Part shown: piece after piece, positions 11,628 through 20,584 of the stretch
How positions within the stretch are numbered: the first letter of the stretch is position 1
Layout of the letters: each line of letters opens with the position of its first letter
NCBI RefSeq assembly: GCF_002900965.1
Contig: NZ_PJOM01000002.1
Coordinates: 806,001 to 870,000 of the forward strand
DNA: 64,000 nucleotides
Origin: Pseudotabrizicola formosa
Lineage (GTDB): Bacteria > Pseudomonadota > Alphaproteobacteria > Rhodobacterales > Rhodobacteraceae
Reading direction: 5' to 3'
Notes under the pieces: model-generated
Database searches by the model: none
What the model was told of the DNA's origin: nothing
What the model saw: only the letters and a program-made list of their open reading frames with translations
Program-made: the position numbers and the translations under genes

Positions 11628-12976
11628 CTCCGCTGCGCATTCTTTTGGTCGATGATGAACCCGATCTGCGCGCTTCTACCGCGCAGGCGCTGGATCTGGC
11701 AGGCTTTGCGGTGCAGGATTTTGCGGCACCCGAACGGATCATGGATCTGGTCAGTTTCGGCTTTCCCGGCGTGGTGCTGACCGATATCCGCATGCCCGGC
11801 ATGGATGGGTTGACGCTGATGAACCGCATCCATGACATTGACCGCGACATTCCGGTGATCCTGATCACCGGGCATGGCGATGTGCAGCTGGCGGTGCGGG
11901 CCATGCGCGAAGGGGCCTATGATTTTGTCGAAAAGCCCTTTGCTGCCAGCCAGTTGGCGGAGATTGTCGCGCGTGCCTCTGACTACCGGCGTCTGGTGCT
12001 GGAAAACCGCGTGCTCAAGGCGGCGGCGGGGCAGGTCGATGACATGGAACAACGCCTGATCGGGCGGTCCAACGTCATGATCGACCTGCGTCGCCGCATC
12101 CGTACCCTTGGCCCGACCGAGGCCGATGTGCTGATCGTGGGGGAAACGGGGTCGGGCAAGGAAGTGGTCGCGCGCGCCCTGCACGATATGTCGCCCCGCG
12201 CGCGCAAACCCTTTGTCGCCATCGATTGCGCGGCGATTCCGGCGGCGCTGATCGAATCCGAATTGTTCGGGCACGAGGCAGGGGCGTTTCCGGGTGCCTT
12301 GCGCGCGCGCTTTGGCAAGTTTGAACATGCGCGGGGTGGGACCATTCTGCTAGATGACATCGCCTCCATGCCGCTCGATATGCAGGGCAAACTGGTGCGG
12401 GTGATCGAAGAGCGGACCGTCACCCGGCTTGGCTCGAATGAGGCGCTGAGTCTCGACGTGCGCTTCATGGCCACGTCCCGCGTGCCGCTTGAGGCCGAGG
12501 CTGAGGCCGGGCGCTTCCGGGGCGATCTGCTCTATCGGCTCAATGTGGTTACCTTGCAGGTGCCGCCCCTGGCGGCGCGGCGCGAGGATATTCCGCTGTT
12601 GTTCCTGCGGCTGCTGTCCGAAGCGGCCAGCCGCCACCGGTCAGACCCGGCCCCGGTTCCGCCCTCGCTGATGGCGCAACTGACGGCGCGCGACTGGCCC
12701 GGCAATGTGCGCGAATTGCGCAACGCCGCCGACCGCTATGCCCTGGGTCTGGGCGAAGGCGCGCAGGCGGTGGAAGAGGCACCATCGCGCCTGGCCGAAC
12801 GGGTGGCAGAGTTTGAAAAACGCGAGATCGAGGCAGCGCTTGCGGCCCATCGCGGCAACCTCAGGCCGGTCTATGAATCCCTTGGCCTGTCGCGCAAGAC
12901 CCTGTGGGAAAAGATGCAAAAGCACGGGCTGGACAAGGCGCAGTTCGGGGCCGGGGGCGAGGCAGGGGCGGAATAG
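11624..12976 (+). CDS. dctD: DctD-type NtrC-family response regulator
   Basis: A 450-residue regulator: receiver domain (TDIRMPGMDG, Asp near 54), AAA+ domain with Walker A GETGSGKE (residues 173-180) and Walker B GGTILLDDIAS, and a Fis-type helix-turn-helix (RPVYESLGLSRKTLWEKM). It would be phosphorylated by the partner kinase and regulate the TRAP genes next door. The sigma-54 contact loop reads GAFPGA (residues 220-225) instead of GAFTGA. I see no TGGCAC-N5-TTGC promoter between this gene and the TRAP genes, so sigma-54 dependence is open. Confidence 0.85.
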   Translation: MTPLRILLVDDEPDLRASTAQALDLAGFAVQDFAAPERIMDLVSFGFPGVVLTDIRMPGMDGLTLMNRIHDIDRDIPVILITGHGDVQLAVRAMREGAYDFVEKPFAASQLAEIVARASDYRRLVLENRVLKAAAGQVDDMEQRLIGRSNVMIDLRRRIRTLGPTEADVLIVGETGSGKEVVARALHDMSPRARKPFVAIDCAAIPAALIESELFGHEAGAFPGALRARFGKFEHARGGTILLDDIASMPLDMQGKLVRVIEERTVTRLGSNEALSLDVRFMATSRVPLEAEAEAGRFRGDLLYRLNVVTLQVPPLAARREDIPLLFLRLLSEAASRHRSDPAPVPPSLMAQLTARDWPGNVRELRNAADRYALGLGEGAQAVEEAPSRLAERVAEFEKREIEAALAAHRGNLRPVYESLGLSRKTLWEKMQKHGLDKAQFGAGGEAGAE

Positions 12977-13173
12977 GCCCTCCGTCAGGCACGAAATCCC
13001 CCCATGCTTTGCCCGCAATGTTACGGTTTCCACCCATCCGCCGGTTCAATCCACGCCTTGGTTGCGCAAACAGCCAGATTCACGGTTGAGTGAGCGATGG
13101 AATGACGGCTTTCTGAGATCAGCACGGTCCGCGCAGGAGGCGCGTGCCAGTGTAGAATTTTTGGGAGGACTGC

Positions 13174-14142
13174 ATGTTCATCAAGACACTTGCCGCCGCT
13201 TGCGCGGTCGGCCTCGTTGCAACCACTGCCATGGCACAGGACAAATCGGACTGGCCGGGGGAAATCACCATCGGCACCGCGTCGCAGGGCGGCACCTATT
13301 TCGTCTATGGCAATGGCTTTGCGGGCTATATGTCCGAAGCGCTTGGTGTGAACGCCACCGGCGAAGTCACCGGCGGCCCGGTGCAGAACGTGACGCTGGT
13401 GGAAACCGGCGATCACCTGATGGGTCTGGTCACCATGGGCCCGGCCTATGACGCCTGGATGGGCAAGTCGGAACTGGCCCCGGGGCTGGAGCACCGGTCG
13501 ATCCGCGCGCTGTTCCCGATGTATCAGACCCCGTTTCAGGTGGTTGTGCTGAAATCCTCGGGCATCACCTCGGTGTCGGATCTGGCCGGCAAGCGCGTAT
13601 CGGTGGGCCCCGCAGGCGGCACGCCGGGCACCTACTGGCCACAGTTCATGTCGGCAGTGGGGGTGGAGGCCAATGTATCCTATGCCGGCGCCGCCGATGC
13701 GGCGGGCCAGTTGGGCGACGGTCTGATCGACGCCTTTGCCTTTGCTGCCGGTGTGCCGATTTCGGCGTTTTCCGAACTGGCCGCCCAGCAGGACGTGCTG
13801 ATGTTCGGCCTGACCCCGGAAGAATCCGCCAAGGTGCTGGAAGCCTTCCCGGCGATGGCCCCGTTCAACATTCCGGCGGGCACCTATCCGGGCCATGACT
13901 ATGATCAGCCCACCGTCGCGCTGTGGAACTTTGCCATTGCCCATGCCGACATGCCTGACAGCCTGGCCTATGAGATCACCAAGCTGGCCTTGGACAACAA
14001 TGACCGCATGGTGCAAATTCACGCCACTTCGGCTGAAACGCTGGCAGAAAACTGGGACAAGAACACCTTCATGCCGTTCCATCCCGGCGCCATCCAGTAC
14101 TACGAGGAAAAAGGGATCACGATTCCCGACACCCTGAAATAA
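13174..14142 (+). CDS. TAXI-family TRAP transporter solute-binding protein
   Basis: A 322-residue periplasmic binding protein with a Sec signal peptide (cleavage probably after ATTAMAQ, residues 16-22). The mature start ITIGTASQGGTYFVYGNGFAG is typical for the TAXI family, as is the VGPAGGTPGTYWP segment. TAXI proteins feed substrates, often carboxylates such as glutamate or 2-oxoglutarate, to fused TRAP permeases driven by ion gradients. A good GGGAGG precedes the start. A terminator-like hairpin separates it from the permease gene. Substrate not predictable. Confidence 0.9.
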   Translation: MFIKTLAAACAVGLVATTAMAQDKSDWPGEITIGTASQGGTYFVYGNGFAGYMSEALGVNATGEVTGGPVQNVTLVETGDHLMGLVTMGPAYDAWMGKSELAPGLEHRSIRALFPMYQTPFQVVVLKSSGITSVSDLAGKRVSVGPAGGTPGTYWPQFMSAVGVEANVSYAGAADAAGQLGDGLIDAFAFAAGVPISAFSELAAQQDVLMFGLTPEESAKVLEAFPAMAPFNIPAGTYPGHDYDQPTVALWNFAIAHADMPDSLAYEITKLALDNNDRMVQIHATSAETLAENWDKNTFMPFHPGAIQYYEEKGITIPDTLK

Positions 14143-14164
14143 GCCACGCGTCGCAGTGGTTTAC

Positions 14165-14194
14165 GGGCGTCCGGCCATGATCGGACGCCCTTTT
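14165..14194 (+). terminator. Intercistronic attenuator in the TRAP operon
   Basis: Stem GGGCGTCCG / CGGACGCCC with an 8-base loop followed by TTTT, 22 bases after the binding-protein stop. Partial termination here would give more binding protein than permease, the usual ratio. Confidence 0.7.
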
Positions 14195-14222
14195 CACAAC
14201 CGTCATTCGGGGACACCAGATC

Positions 14223-16382
14223 ATGACCGCTCCCACCACGGACGTCCCGACGCAGGATATTGCCTCTGGCGTCGACAATGAGATTTTCTCGGCCAACCAG
14301 CGCAAACCGCTCGGCTCGGTTGGTCTGCTGATCGCCGCGATGTGTATCGCCTATACCGCCTTTCATATCGGGGTGATGAACCTCTATCCGATTGAAACCT
14401 GGACCTACCGGCTGCTGCATGTCGGCGGCGGGCTGGTGATCGGGTTCCTGCTGTTCTCTTCGCTGAACTTCATGGAGGTCGAGGGCAACCCGCGGGCGGG
14501 CCGCACGATGATGCTGCTGCCCGCGGCGGTGCTTGTGGGCGTGGGTTTTGTGCAGGTGATGCTGTTCTGGGCGGGCGGCACCGGGGTCGATCAGGCCGCA
14601 CCGGCCACGGCCATGCGCTGGACCTTTGGTGTGCCACTGCTGATCGGGACGGTCTGGGCGCTGGTGGTGGCATGGCTGATGCCGGACCCGCGCCGGGGGC
14701 AGCTGGATCTGGCCGATATCATCCTTGCCTTTGCCGCCGTTGCGGTGACGGCCTATATCATCTTTCACGCGCCGCTGTTGCGCTTGCGCGCGGGCACGGC
14801 GCTGGCCAAAGAGGCGGATATGTTCGCCTCGCTGATCGGGGTGATCCTGATCCTGGAGCTGACCCGCCGCATGGCGGGCCTCGCACTGGTGATCATCGCC
14901 GGTATCTTCGTGCTCTACAGTTTTGTCGGCCCTTGGCTGCCCGGTATCCTCTATCACCGGGGCTATTCGCTGACCCGGTTCTTCACCTATGTCTTTACCG
15001 ACCAAGGTATCCTTGGGCCAACGACGGCGATTTCCTCCACCTATATCATCCTGTTCGTGGCCTTTGCCGCCTTCTTGCAGGCCAGCCGGGTGGGCGAGTA
15101 TTTCGTGAACTTCGCCTTTGCCGCGGCCGGTGACCGGCGCGGGGGGCCTGCCAAGGTGGCGGTCTTCGGCTCTGGCCTGATGGGCATGATCAACGGCACC
15201 TCGGCGGGCAATGTGGTGGCGACAGGCTCGCTGACCATCCCCTTGATGAAAAAGGTGGGCTACAAGCCGCAGACCGCAGCAGCGGTGGAGGCTGCGGCCT
15301 CATCCGGCGGGCAGATCCTGCCGCCGATCATGGGGGCAGGCGCCTTCATCATGTCGGAAATCACCGGCATTGCCTATTCTGATATCGTGGTGGCCGCGAT
15401 CATCCCGGCATTGCTCTATTTCGTCAGTGTCTACTTCAACGTCGATCTGATGGCGCAGAAGTTCAACATGAAGGGCCTGCCGCGCGAAGAGCTGCCGCAG
15501 TTCCGCAAGCTGGCCAAGCAGGTGTTCCTGTTCATCCCGATCATCATCCTGATCGGCGCACTGTTCATGGGCTATTCGGTGATCCGGGCCGGCACGCTGG
15601 CGATGGCCTCGGCGGCGGTCGTCTCATGGCTGACGCCCCACAAGATGGGCGTCAAGGAGATCCTGTTCGCACTGGAAATCTCAACCAAGATGACTCTGCA
15701 ACTGGTCGCGGTCTGTGCGGCGGCGGGCATCATCGTGGGCGTGATCGCGCTGACAGGTCTTGGCACGCGCTTTTCCAGCCTGCTGCTGGGGCTGGCCGAA
15801 AACAACCAGATGCTGGCGCTGTTCTTTGCGATGGTGGTGTCGATCGTGCTGGGCATGGGGATGCCCACCACGGCGGCCTATGCGGTGGCGGCCTCGGTCA
15901 TCGCGCCCGGGCTGATCAGCCTTGGGATCGACACGTTGACCGCGCATTTCTTCATCTTCTACTTCGCGGTGATGTCGGCGATCACCCCGCCGGTGGCGCT
16001 TGCGGCCTATGCCGGGGCGGCGATTGCCCGGTCTGACCCGATGAAGACAAGCGTCGAGTCGTTCAAGATGGGGATGGCGGCCTTTGTGGTGCCCTTCATG
16101 TTCTTCTCGTCACCCGAACTGCTCATGCAGGGTGAATGGCTGAACATCATCCATGTGGTTGCCGGTGCGCTGCTGGGGGTGTTCCTGCTGTCTTCGGCAG
16201 TGCAGGCCTGGTACTTCGGCCACCTGCATCCGATCCTGCGGATCGTTCTGGCAGTGGCGGCGGTCGCCATGATCGACTCGGGCTGGCTGACCGACTTTAT
16301 CGGCATCACCACGGCCTTGGTGGTCTGGGCCATCCAGAAGCGGCTGGTCAAGCCCGGCGCGGTGGCGCGCGGGGCCGATTAA
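14223..16382 (+). CDS. TRAP transporter fused permease (DctQM type)
   Basis: A 719-residue inner-membrane protein joining the small DctQ-like domain (first four or so membrane segments, up to about residue 180) to the large DctM-like ion-coupled transport domain. The conserved NGTSAGNVVATGSLTIPLMK, SSGGQILPPIMGAGAFIMSE and GMGMPTTAAYAV loops of TRAP fused permeases are present, then extra C-terminal membrane helices. It pairs with the TAXI binding protein upstream and may be controlled by the adjacent DctBD pair. Confidence 0.93.
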   Translation: MTAPTTDVPTQDIASGVDNEIFSANQRKPLGSVGLLIAAMCIAYTAFHIGVMNLYPIETWTYRLLHVGGGLVIGFLLFSSLNFMEVEGNPRAGRTMMLLPAAVLVGVGFVQVMLFWAGGTGVDQAAPATAMRWTFGVPLLIGTVWALVVAWLMPDPRRGQLDLADIILAFAAVAVTAYIIFHAPLLRLRAGTALAKEADMFASLIGVILILELTRRMAGLALVIIAGIFVLYSFVGPWLPGILYHRGYSLTRFFTYVFTDQGILGPTTAISSTYIILFVAFAAFLQASRVGEYFVNFAFAAAGDRRGGPAKVAVFGSGLMGMINGTSAGNVVATGSLTIPLMKKVGYKPQTAAAVEAAASSGGQILPPIMGAGAFIMSEITGIAYSDIVVAAIIPALLYFVSVYFNVDLMAQKFNMKGLPREELPQFRKLAKQVFLFIPIIILIGALFMGYSVIRAGTLAMASAAVVSWLTPHKMGVKEILFALEISTKMTLQLVAVCAAAGIIVGVIALTGLGTRFSSLLLGLAENNQMLALFFAMVVSIVLGMGMPTTAAYAVAASVIAPGLISLGIDTLTAHFFIFYFAVMSAITPPVALAAYAGAAIARSDPMKTSVESFKMGMAAFVVPFMFFSSPELLMQGEWLNIIHVVAGALLGVFLLSSAVQAWYFGHLHPILRIVLAVAAVAMIDSGWLTDFIGITTALVVWAIQKRLVKPGAVARGAD

Positions 16383-16406
16383 GGGCCTGTGACGGTCTGA
16401 CACCAC

Positions 16407-16442
16407 AGGGCCGCCCCAGAATGCCTCGGGCGGCCCTTTTTT
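16407..16442 (+). terminator. Rho-independent terminator of the TRAP operon
   Basis: Stem AGGGCCGCCC / GGGCGGCCCT with an 11-base loop, running directly into six T residues, 24 bases after the permease stop. Confidence 0.9.
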
Positions 16443-16470
16443 CATCGCGCCTGCGCGCTATGCTCTGCTC

Positions 16471-17013
16471 ATGCGCATGTTCCTGGCTGTGATGTTTCTG
16501 TTTTTGGTCACCCCCTTGCGGGCAGACCCGCTGGACGCGGCCCGCGCGCCGGGGGCTGTGGTGCTCATGCGCCACGCCACCGCCCCCGGCACCGGTGACC
16601 CGCCCGGCTTTCGACTGGGCGACTGCGCCACGCAGCGCAACCTGTCAGCGGCGGGGCAGGCCGAGGCGCGGGCCATCGGCGCGCGGTTTCGCGCCGCCGG
16701 TATCGTGTTTGACCAGATCCTGACCTCGGAATGGTGCCGCGCCCGCGACACCGCCGATCTGCTGGGCCTGGGGCCGGTGACCGCTTTTCCGCCGGTCAAT
16801 TCCTTCTTTGCCAACCGGGGGGATGAACCGCAGCAAACTGCCGCGCTCCTGGCACATCTGGCGGCTTTGCCCGCGGGCGCGCGGGTGCTGATCGTGACCC
16901 ATCAGGTCAACATCACCGCGCTGACCGGGATCGTGCCCCGCTCGGGTGAGGCTGTGGTGGCGCAAAGGATGGGGCAGGGGTTGCAGGTCACGGGCCGCCT
17001 GCCGCCGCCGTGA
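16471..17013 (+). CDS. Exported histidine phosphatase family protein
   Basis: A 180-residue protein with an N-terminal signal peptide (MRMFLAVMFLFLVTPLRA) and a phosphoglycerate-mutase-like fold. The catalytic LMRHAT is near residues 30-35, SEWCRARDTADLL gives the conserved arginine, and IVTHQVNITALTG gives the second histidine. Such periplasmic members are phosphohydrolases of unknown substrate. The start is 29 bases after the preceding T-run. Alternative start ATG 16477 would hardly change the signal peptide. Confidence 0.82.
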   Translation: MRMFLAVMFLFLVTPLRADPLDAARAPGAVVLMRHATAPGTGDPPGFRLGDCATQRNLSAAGQAEARAIGARFRAAGIVFDQILTSEWCRARDTADLLGLGPVTAFPPVNSFFANRGDEPQQTAALLAHLAALPAGARVLIVTHQVNITALTGIVPRSGEAVVAQRMGQGLQVTGRLPPP

Positions 17014-17021
17014 GGCCGCAG

Positions 17022-17068
17022 ATGAAAACGGCCCCCGCCAATGAAAACGGCCCCCGAAGGGGCCGTTT
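17022..17068. terminator. Bidirectional terminator with a duplicated arm
   Basis: The 10-bp stem AAACGGCCCC / GGGGCCGTTT (17045-17054 and 17059-17068) lies between two convergent genes. On the minus strand it ends in GTTTTCAT and would stop typA; on the plus strand it ends in GTTTG. The segment ATGAAAACGGCCCCCG is repeated at 17022-17037 and 17041-17056, so one arm has been copied in tandem. Confidence 0.75.
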
Positions 17069-17071
17069 GTC

Positions 17072-18889
17072 TCAGGCGCTGCGGCTGTGCCGCTTGCGCT
17101 CATGCGGGTCCAGATAGCGTTTGCGCATCCGCACCGATTTCGGCGTGACCTCAACCAACTCGTCATCGTCGATATAGGCGATGCACTGTTCCAGGCTCAG
17201 CTTGACCGGCGTGGTCAGGCGCACCGCTTCATCCGTGCCGCTGGCGCGCACGTTGGTCAGCTGTTTGCCTTTCAGCGGGTTCACTTCCAGATCATTGTCA
17301 CGGCTGTGCTCGCCGATGATCATGCCGGTGTACACAGGTTCCTGCACGCCGATGAAGAAATGGCCGCGGTCTTCCAGCTTCCACATCGCATAGGCCACCG
17401 AAATGCCCGATTCCATGGAAATCAGCACGCCCTGACGGCGGCCTTCAATCGGGCCTTTGTGCGGGGCCCAGCCGTGGAACACGCGGTTCAGAACCCCGGT
17501 GCCGCGCGTATCGGTCATGAACTGGCCGTGATAGCCGATCAAGCCGCGCGAGGGCACATGGGCGATGATCCGGGTTTTGCCGGCACCCGCAGGCTTCATC
17601 TCGACCAGATCGCCCTTGCGCGGGCCGGTCAGCTTTTCGATCACCGGGCCGGTGTATTCGTCATCCACGTCAATGGTGACTTCCTCGATCGGCTCTTGCT
17701 TCACGCCGTCCTCTTCCCGGAACAGCACGCGGGGGCGGCTGATCGACAGCTCGAAGCCTTCGCGGCGCATGTTCTCGATCAGAACGCCCATCTGCAATTC
17801 GCCACGACCCGCCACTTCAAAGGCATCACCGCCCGGGGTGTCGGTGACCTTGATCGCCACGTTGATCTCGGCTTCCTTCATCAGACGCTCGCGGATCACG
17901 CGGGACTGCACCTTGGAGCCTTCCTTGCCCGCCAGCGGCGAGTCGTTGATACCAAAGGTGATCGAGATGGTCGGCGGGTCAATCGGCTGTGCGGGCAGGG
18001 CGGTGTCAATCTCCAGCGCACACAGCGTATCGGCCACGGTGGCCTTGGTCATGCCGGCCAGCGTGACGATATCGCCCGCTTCTGCCGCATCGATCGGCGT
18101 CATCACCAACCCGCGATAGGCTAGGACTTTCGACACGCGGAACTGTTCGATCCGCTCACCATCGCGGGACAATGCCTTGATCGTCTCGCCGGCGCGCAGC
18201 GTGCCCGCCTCGACCCGGCCGGTCAGGATACGGCCGATGAACGGGTCGGCAGACAGCGTGGTCGCCAGCATCTGGAACGGCTCAGCCCGGCGCTGAATTT
18301 GCTTTGGCTCCGGCACGTGGCGGATGATCAGCTCATAGAGTGCCGACAGGTCCTTGCGCGGACCGTCAAGCTCTACATCGGCCCAGCCCGACCGGCCCGA
18401 GGCATAAAGCACCGGAAAATCAAGCTGGTTGTCATCGGCGCCAAGGTTGGCGAACAGATCGAACACCTCGTTCAGCGCGCGGTCGGGTTCGGCATCGGCC
18501 TTGTCGACCTTGTTGAGCACAACAATCGGGCGCAGCCCCAGCGCAAGCGCCTTGGAGGTCACGAATTTGGTCTGCGGCATCGGGCCTTCGGCGGCATCGA
18601 CCAGCAGCACCACACCATCGACCATCGACAGAATACGCTCCACCTCGCCGCCGAAATCGGCGTGGCCGGGGGTGTCAACGATGTTGATCCGCGCACCACC
18701 CCATTCCAAGGAGGTGCATTTCGCCAGAATGGTGATGCCGCGCTCACGCTCGATATCATTGCTGTCCATGGCACGTTCGGCGACGGCCTGGTTGTCGCGG
18801 AAAGACCCCGACTGTTTCAGAAGCTCGTCGACGAGCGTGGTTTTGCCATGGTCAACGTGGGCGATAATGGCAATGTTGCGAAGCTCCAT
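17072..18889 (-). CDS. typA: Ribosome-associated GTPase TypA/BipA
   Basis: A 605-residue translational GTPase. G1 [15 protein letters not shown] is at the N-terminus, G2 in ERERGITI, G3 [15 protein letters not shown]4 [13 protein letters not shown]-like domains and the BipA-specific C-terminal domain with [11 protein letters not shown] and [14 protein letters not shown] follow. BipA helps 50S assembly and adaptation to cold and stress. The length matches the family. It is transcribed alone on the minus strand, ending in the shared terminator at 17022-17068. Confidence 0.97.
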   Translation of the reverse strand: MELRNIAIIAHVDHGKTTLVDELLKQSGSFRDNQAVAERAMDSNDIERERGITILAKCTSLEWGGARINIVDTPGHADFGGEVERILSMVDGVVLLVDAAEGPMPQTKFVTSKALALGLRPIVVLNKVDKADAEPDRALNEVFDLFANLGADDNQLDFPVLYASGRSGWADVELDGPRKDLSALYELIIRHVPEPKQIQRRAEPFQMLATTLSADPFIGRILTGRVEAGTLRAGETIKALSRDGERIEQFRVSKVLAYRGLVMTPIDAAEAGDIVTLAGMTKATVADTLCALEIDTALPAQPIDPPTISITFGINDSPLAGKEGSKVQSRVIRERLMKEAEINVAIKVTDTPGGDAFEVAGRGELQMGVLIENMRREGFELSISRPRVLFREEDGVKQEPIEEVTIDVDDEYTGPVIEKLTGPRKGDLVEMKPAGAGKTRIIAHVPSRGLIGYHGQFMTDTRGTGVLNRVFHGWAPHKGPIEGRRQGVLISMESGISVAYAMWKLEDRGHFFIGVQEPVYTGMIIGEHSRDNDLEVNPLKGKQLTNVRASGTDEAVRLTTPVKLSLEQCIAYIDDDELVEVTPKSVRMRKRYLDPHERKRHSRSA

Positions 18890-18979
18890 CGGGAGGGGTC
18901 TCTTTCAATAGGGTCTGATGATTGTTGCGCAGCCCTTACAGGGTTTTCCCCGCATTGGCCAGTGCCGATCACGCAGGGG

Positions 18980-19582
18980 TCACGTGGCGACGTAGCGGTC
19001 ACGGCGATGGTTGATGGCGATGATCAGATTAAGCACGACAGCGCCCAGCAGTGACCAGATCACCACGTGAAGCGGAAACAAAAGCGCGGCGACGCCGAAT
19101 ATCACCGCATCAACGCAAAGCTGCACATAGCCGGCACGAAAGCCGAAGCGATCCTGAATCAGCAGAGCCAGCATGCCAAGGCCCCCAAGCGAGCCGTTGT
19201 GCCGGAACATCGCCAGCAACCCCAGCCCGGTCAGCGCCCCGAAAATCACCGCAGCCAAGGGCACCGACAGGCTATCAATCCGGAAGCCCAACGGCATCAG
19301 TTCCACCCCCAGCGACAGGGCGGTAACCGAGATCAGCGATTTTACGGTGAAGGCCGGGCCAAGCCGGACCCAGGCCAGCGCATAGAACGGCAGGTTGATC
19401 AGAAAGAACACCGGGCCAAAACCCCAGCCGGAGAGGTAGGAGATGATCACCGCAATCCCCGCCGTCTGCCCGGTGATCAGCCCGGCATGGGTCAGGAACT
19501 GCAGGCCCAGCGTGCACAACAGCACCCCAAGGGAAAGCCCCTGCGCATCTTCGGTCAGGCTGTGTTTCGAGGCGATGGACAT
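18980..19582 (-). CDS. YitT family membrane protein
   Basis: A 200-residue inner-membrane protein of the YitT/DUF161 family with about five or six hydrophobic segments. The family pattern LITGQTAGIAVIISYLSGWG (first half) and HNGSLGGLGMLALLIQD (second half) is present; it lacks the soluble C-terminal domain of longer Firmicute members. Function is unknown. It is read toward typA, 90 bases upstream of the typA start. Confidence 0.82.
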   Translation of the reverse strand: MSIASKHSLTEDAQGLSLGVLLCTLGLQFLTHAGLITGQTAGIAVIISYLSGWGFGPVFFLINLPFYALAWVRLGPAFTVKSLISVTALSLGVELMPLGFRIDSLSVPLAAVIFGALTGLGLLAMFRHNGSLGGLGMLALLIQDRFGFRAGYVQLCVDAVIFGVAALLFPLHVVIWSLLGAVVLNLIIAINHRRDRYVAT

Positions 19583-19704
19583 GGCGGATGATTATGGCAG
19601 CCATACTGACCTGTCCAGCCCTTTTCCTGCCTTAGATTGGCCCTGATGGGCGTGTTTCTTATGCCGAACGGCAGATTGCCCGATAAACACGCAAGGCTGA
19701 AAAG

Positions 19705-20532
19705 ATGCAGGCAAAGCGCGCATTGGAAATTGTATCGTCCACACTGGCGGAGACCCCTGAACAGGGGACGGCGCTGGCGGCCAAGCTGGATCAGTTGATC
19801 CGGCTGACCGAAGACTCCATCCACCTGCAAAAGGTGGCACTGCTGGAGGCGGGCCATATCCTGCGCTTTCATGCCGGGCTGGTGCCGGTGGCGCTGTCCT
19901 TGCCCGAGGCGCAGGATGATTATGTGCAGCGCGTCATCCTGCGGACCCGCCAGTTCTACGAGGCGCGGCTGCTGGCCACGGTGCAGAGCCTGGGGCTGAT
20001 ACGCCCCGGGGCCACCGTCTGCGACATCGGGGCCAATATCGGCAATGCGGCGGTGTTTTTCGGCAAGGTGCTGGGTGCGGGGCGGGTGGTGGCCTTCGAG
20101 CCGTTGCCGCAGGCCTATGGCACATTGCGCCGCAACCTTGACCTGAACGGGCTGACCGAGGCGCTGGCCTATCGCTGCATGGTGGGCGCAGAGTCAGGGC
20201 GGGGCGATATTGCCCGCTTCAACCCGCGCAATATCGGGGCCACCAGCTTTATCCCGATGCCGGACGGGCCGGTGCCGATGGTGGCACTGGATGATCTGAT
20301 CGAGGCCGAAGAGTTGCAGGGCCTGTCTTTCCTCAAGGTCGATGTCGAAGGCATGCATCTGGAGGTGTTGCAGGGTGCGAAACAGGTGATCGCCACGCAC
20401 AAGCCCGCCATCTGGGTCGCGCTGACCGATACAGACAGCGATTACGCGGCCTGCGCCGCCTTGCTGGAGCCTTTGGGCTACAAGGCCACACCGATTGGCC
20501 CGAACGATTTCGTTTTCGTCCATACGGCATGA
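19705..20532 (+). CDS. FkbM family methyltransferase
   Basis: A 275-residue SAM-dependent methyltransferase of the FkbM type. The SAM loop VCDIGANIGNAAVFFGKV is near residues 106-123, VVAFEPLPQAYGTLRRNL near 130-147, and FLKVDVEGMHLEVLQGA near 209-225, all standard for the family. The first 90 residues are an unassigned helical region. Members methylate sugars or small-molecule hydroxyls. No polysaccharide genes are nearby. The untranslated leader holds an inverted repeat (GCGTGTTT at 19650 and AAACACGC at 19685). Confidence 0.82.
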   Translation: MQAKRALEIVSSTLAETPEQGTALAAKLDQLIRLTEDSIHLQKVALLEAGHILRFHAGLVPVALSLPEAQDDYVQRVILRTRQFYEARLLATVQSLGLIRPGATVCDIGANIGNAAVFFGKVLGAGRVVAFEPLPQAYGTLRRNLDLNGLTEALAYRCMVGAESGRGDIARFNPRNIGATSFIPMPDGPVPMVALDDLIEAEELQGLSFLKVDVEGMHLEVLQGAKQVIATHKPAIWVALTDTDSDYAACAALLEPLGYKATPIGPNDFVFVHTA

Positions 20533-20569
20533 AAAAATCCGGGGGGAATCGCTCCCCCGGACCCTTTTT
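20532..20569. terminator. Bidirectional terminator between FkbM gene and icd
   Basis: Stem TCCGGGGG / CCCCCGGA (20538-20545 and 20554-20561) has A6 on its left and T5 on its right, so it works as a terminator on both strands for the two convergent genes. Confidence 0.9.
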
Positions 20570-20584
20570 CGCTGAACCGTGATC

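Noticed and set aside
12977-13173. Sigma-54 promoter before the TRAP genes
   Set aside because: Looked for TGGCAC-N5-TTGC and for GG-N10-GC; no acceptable match was seen.
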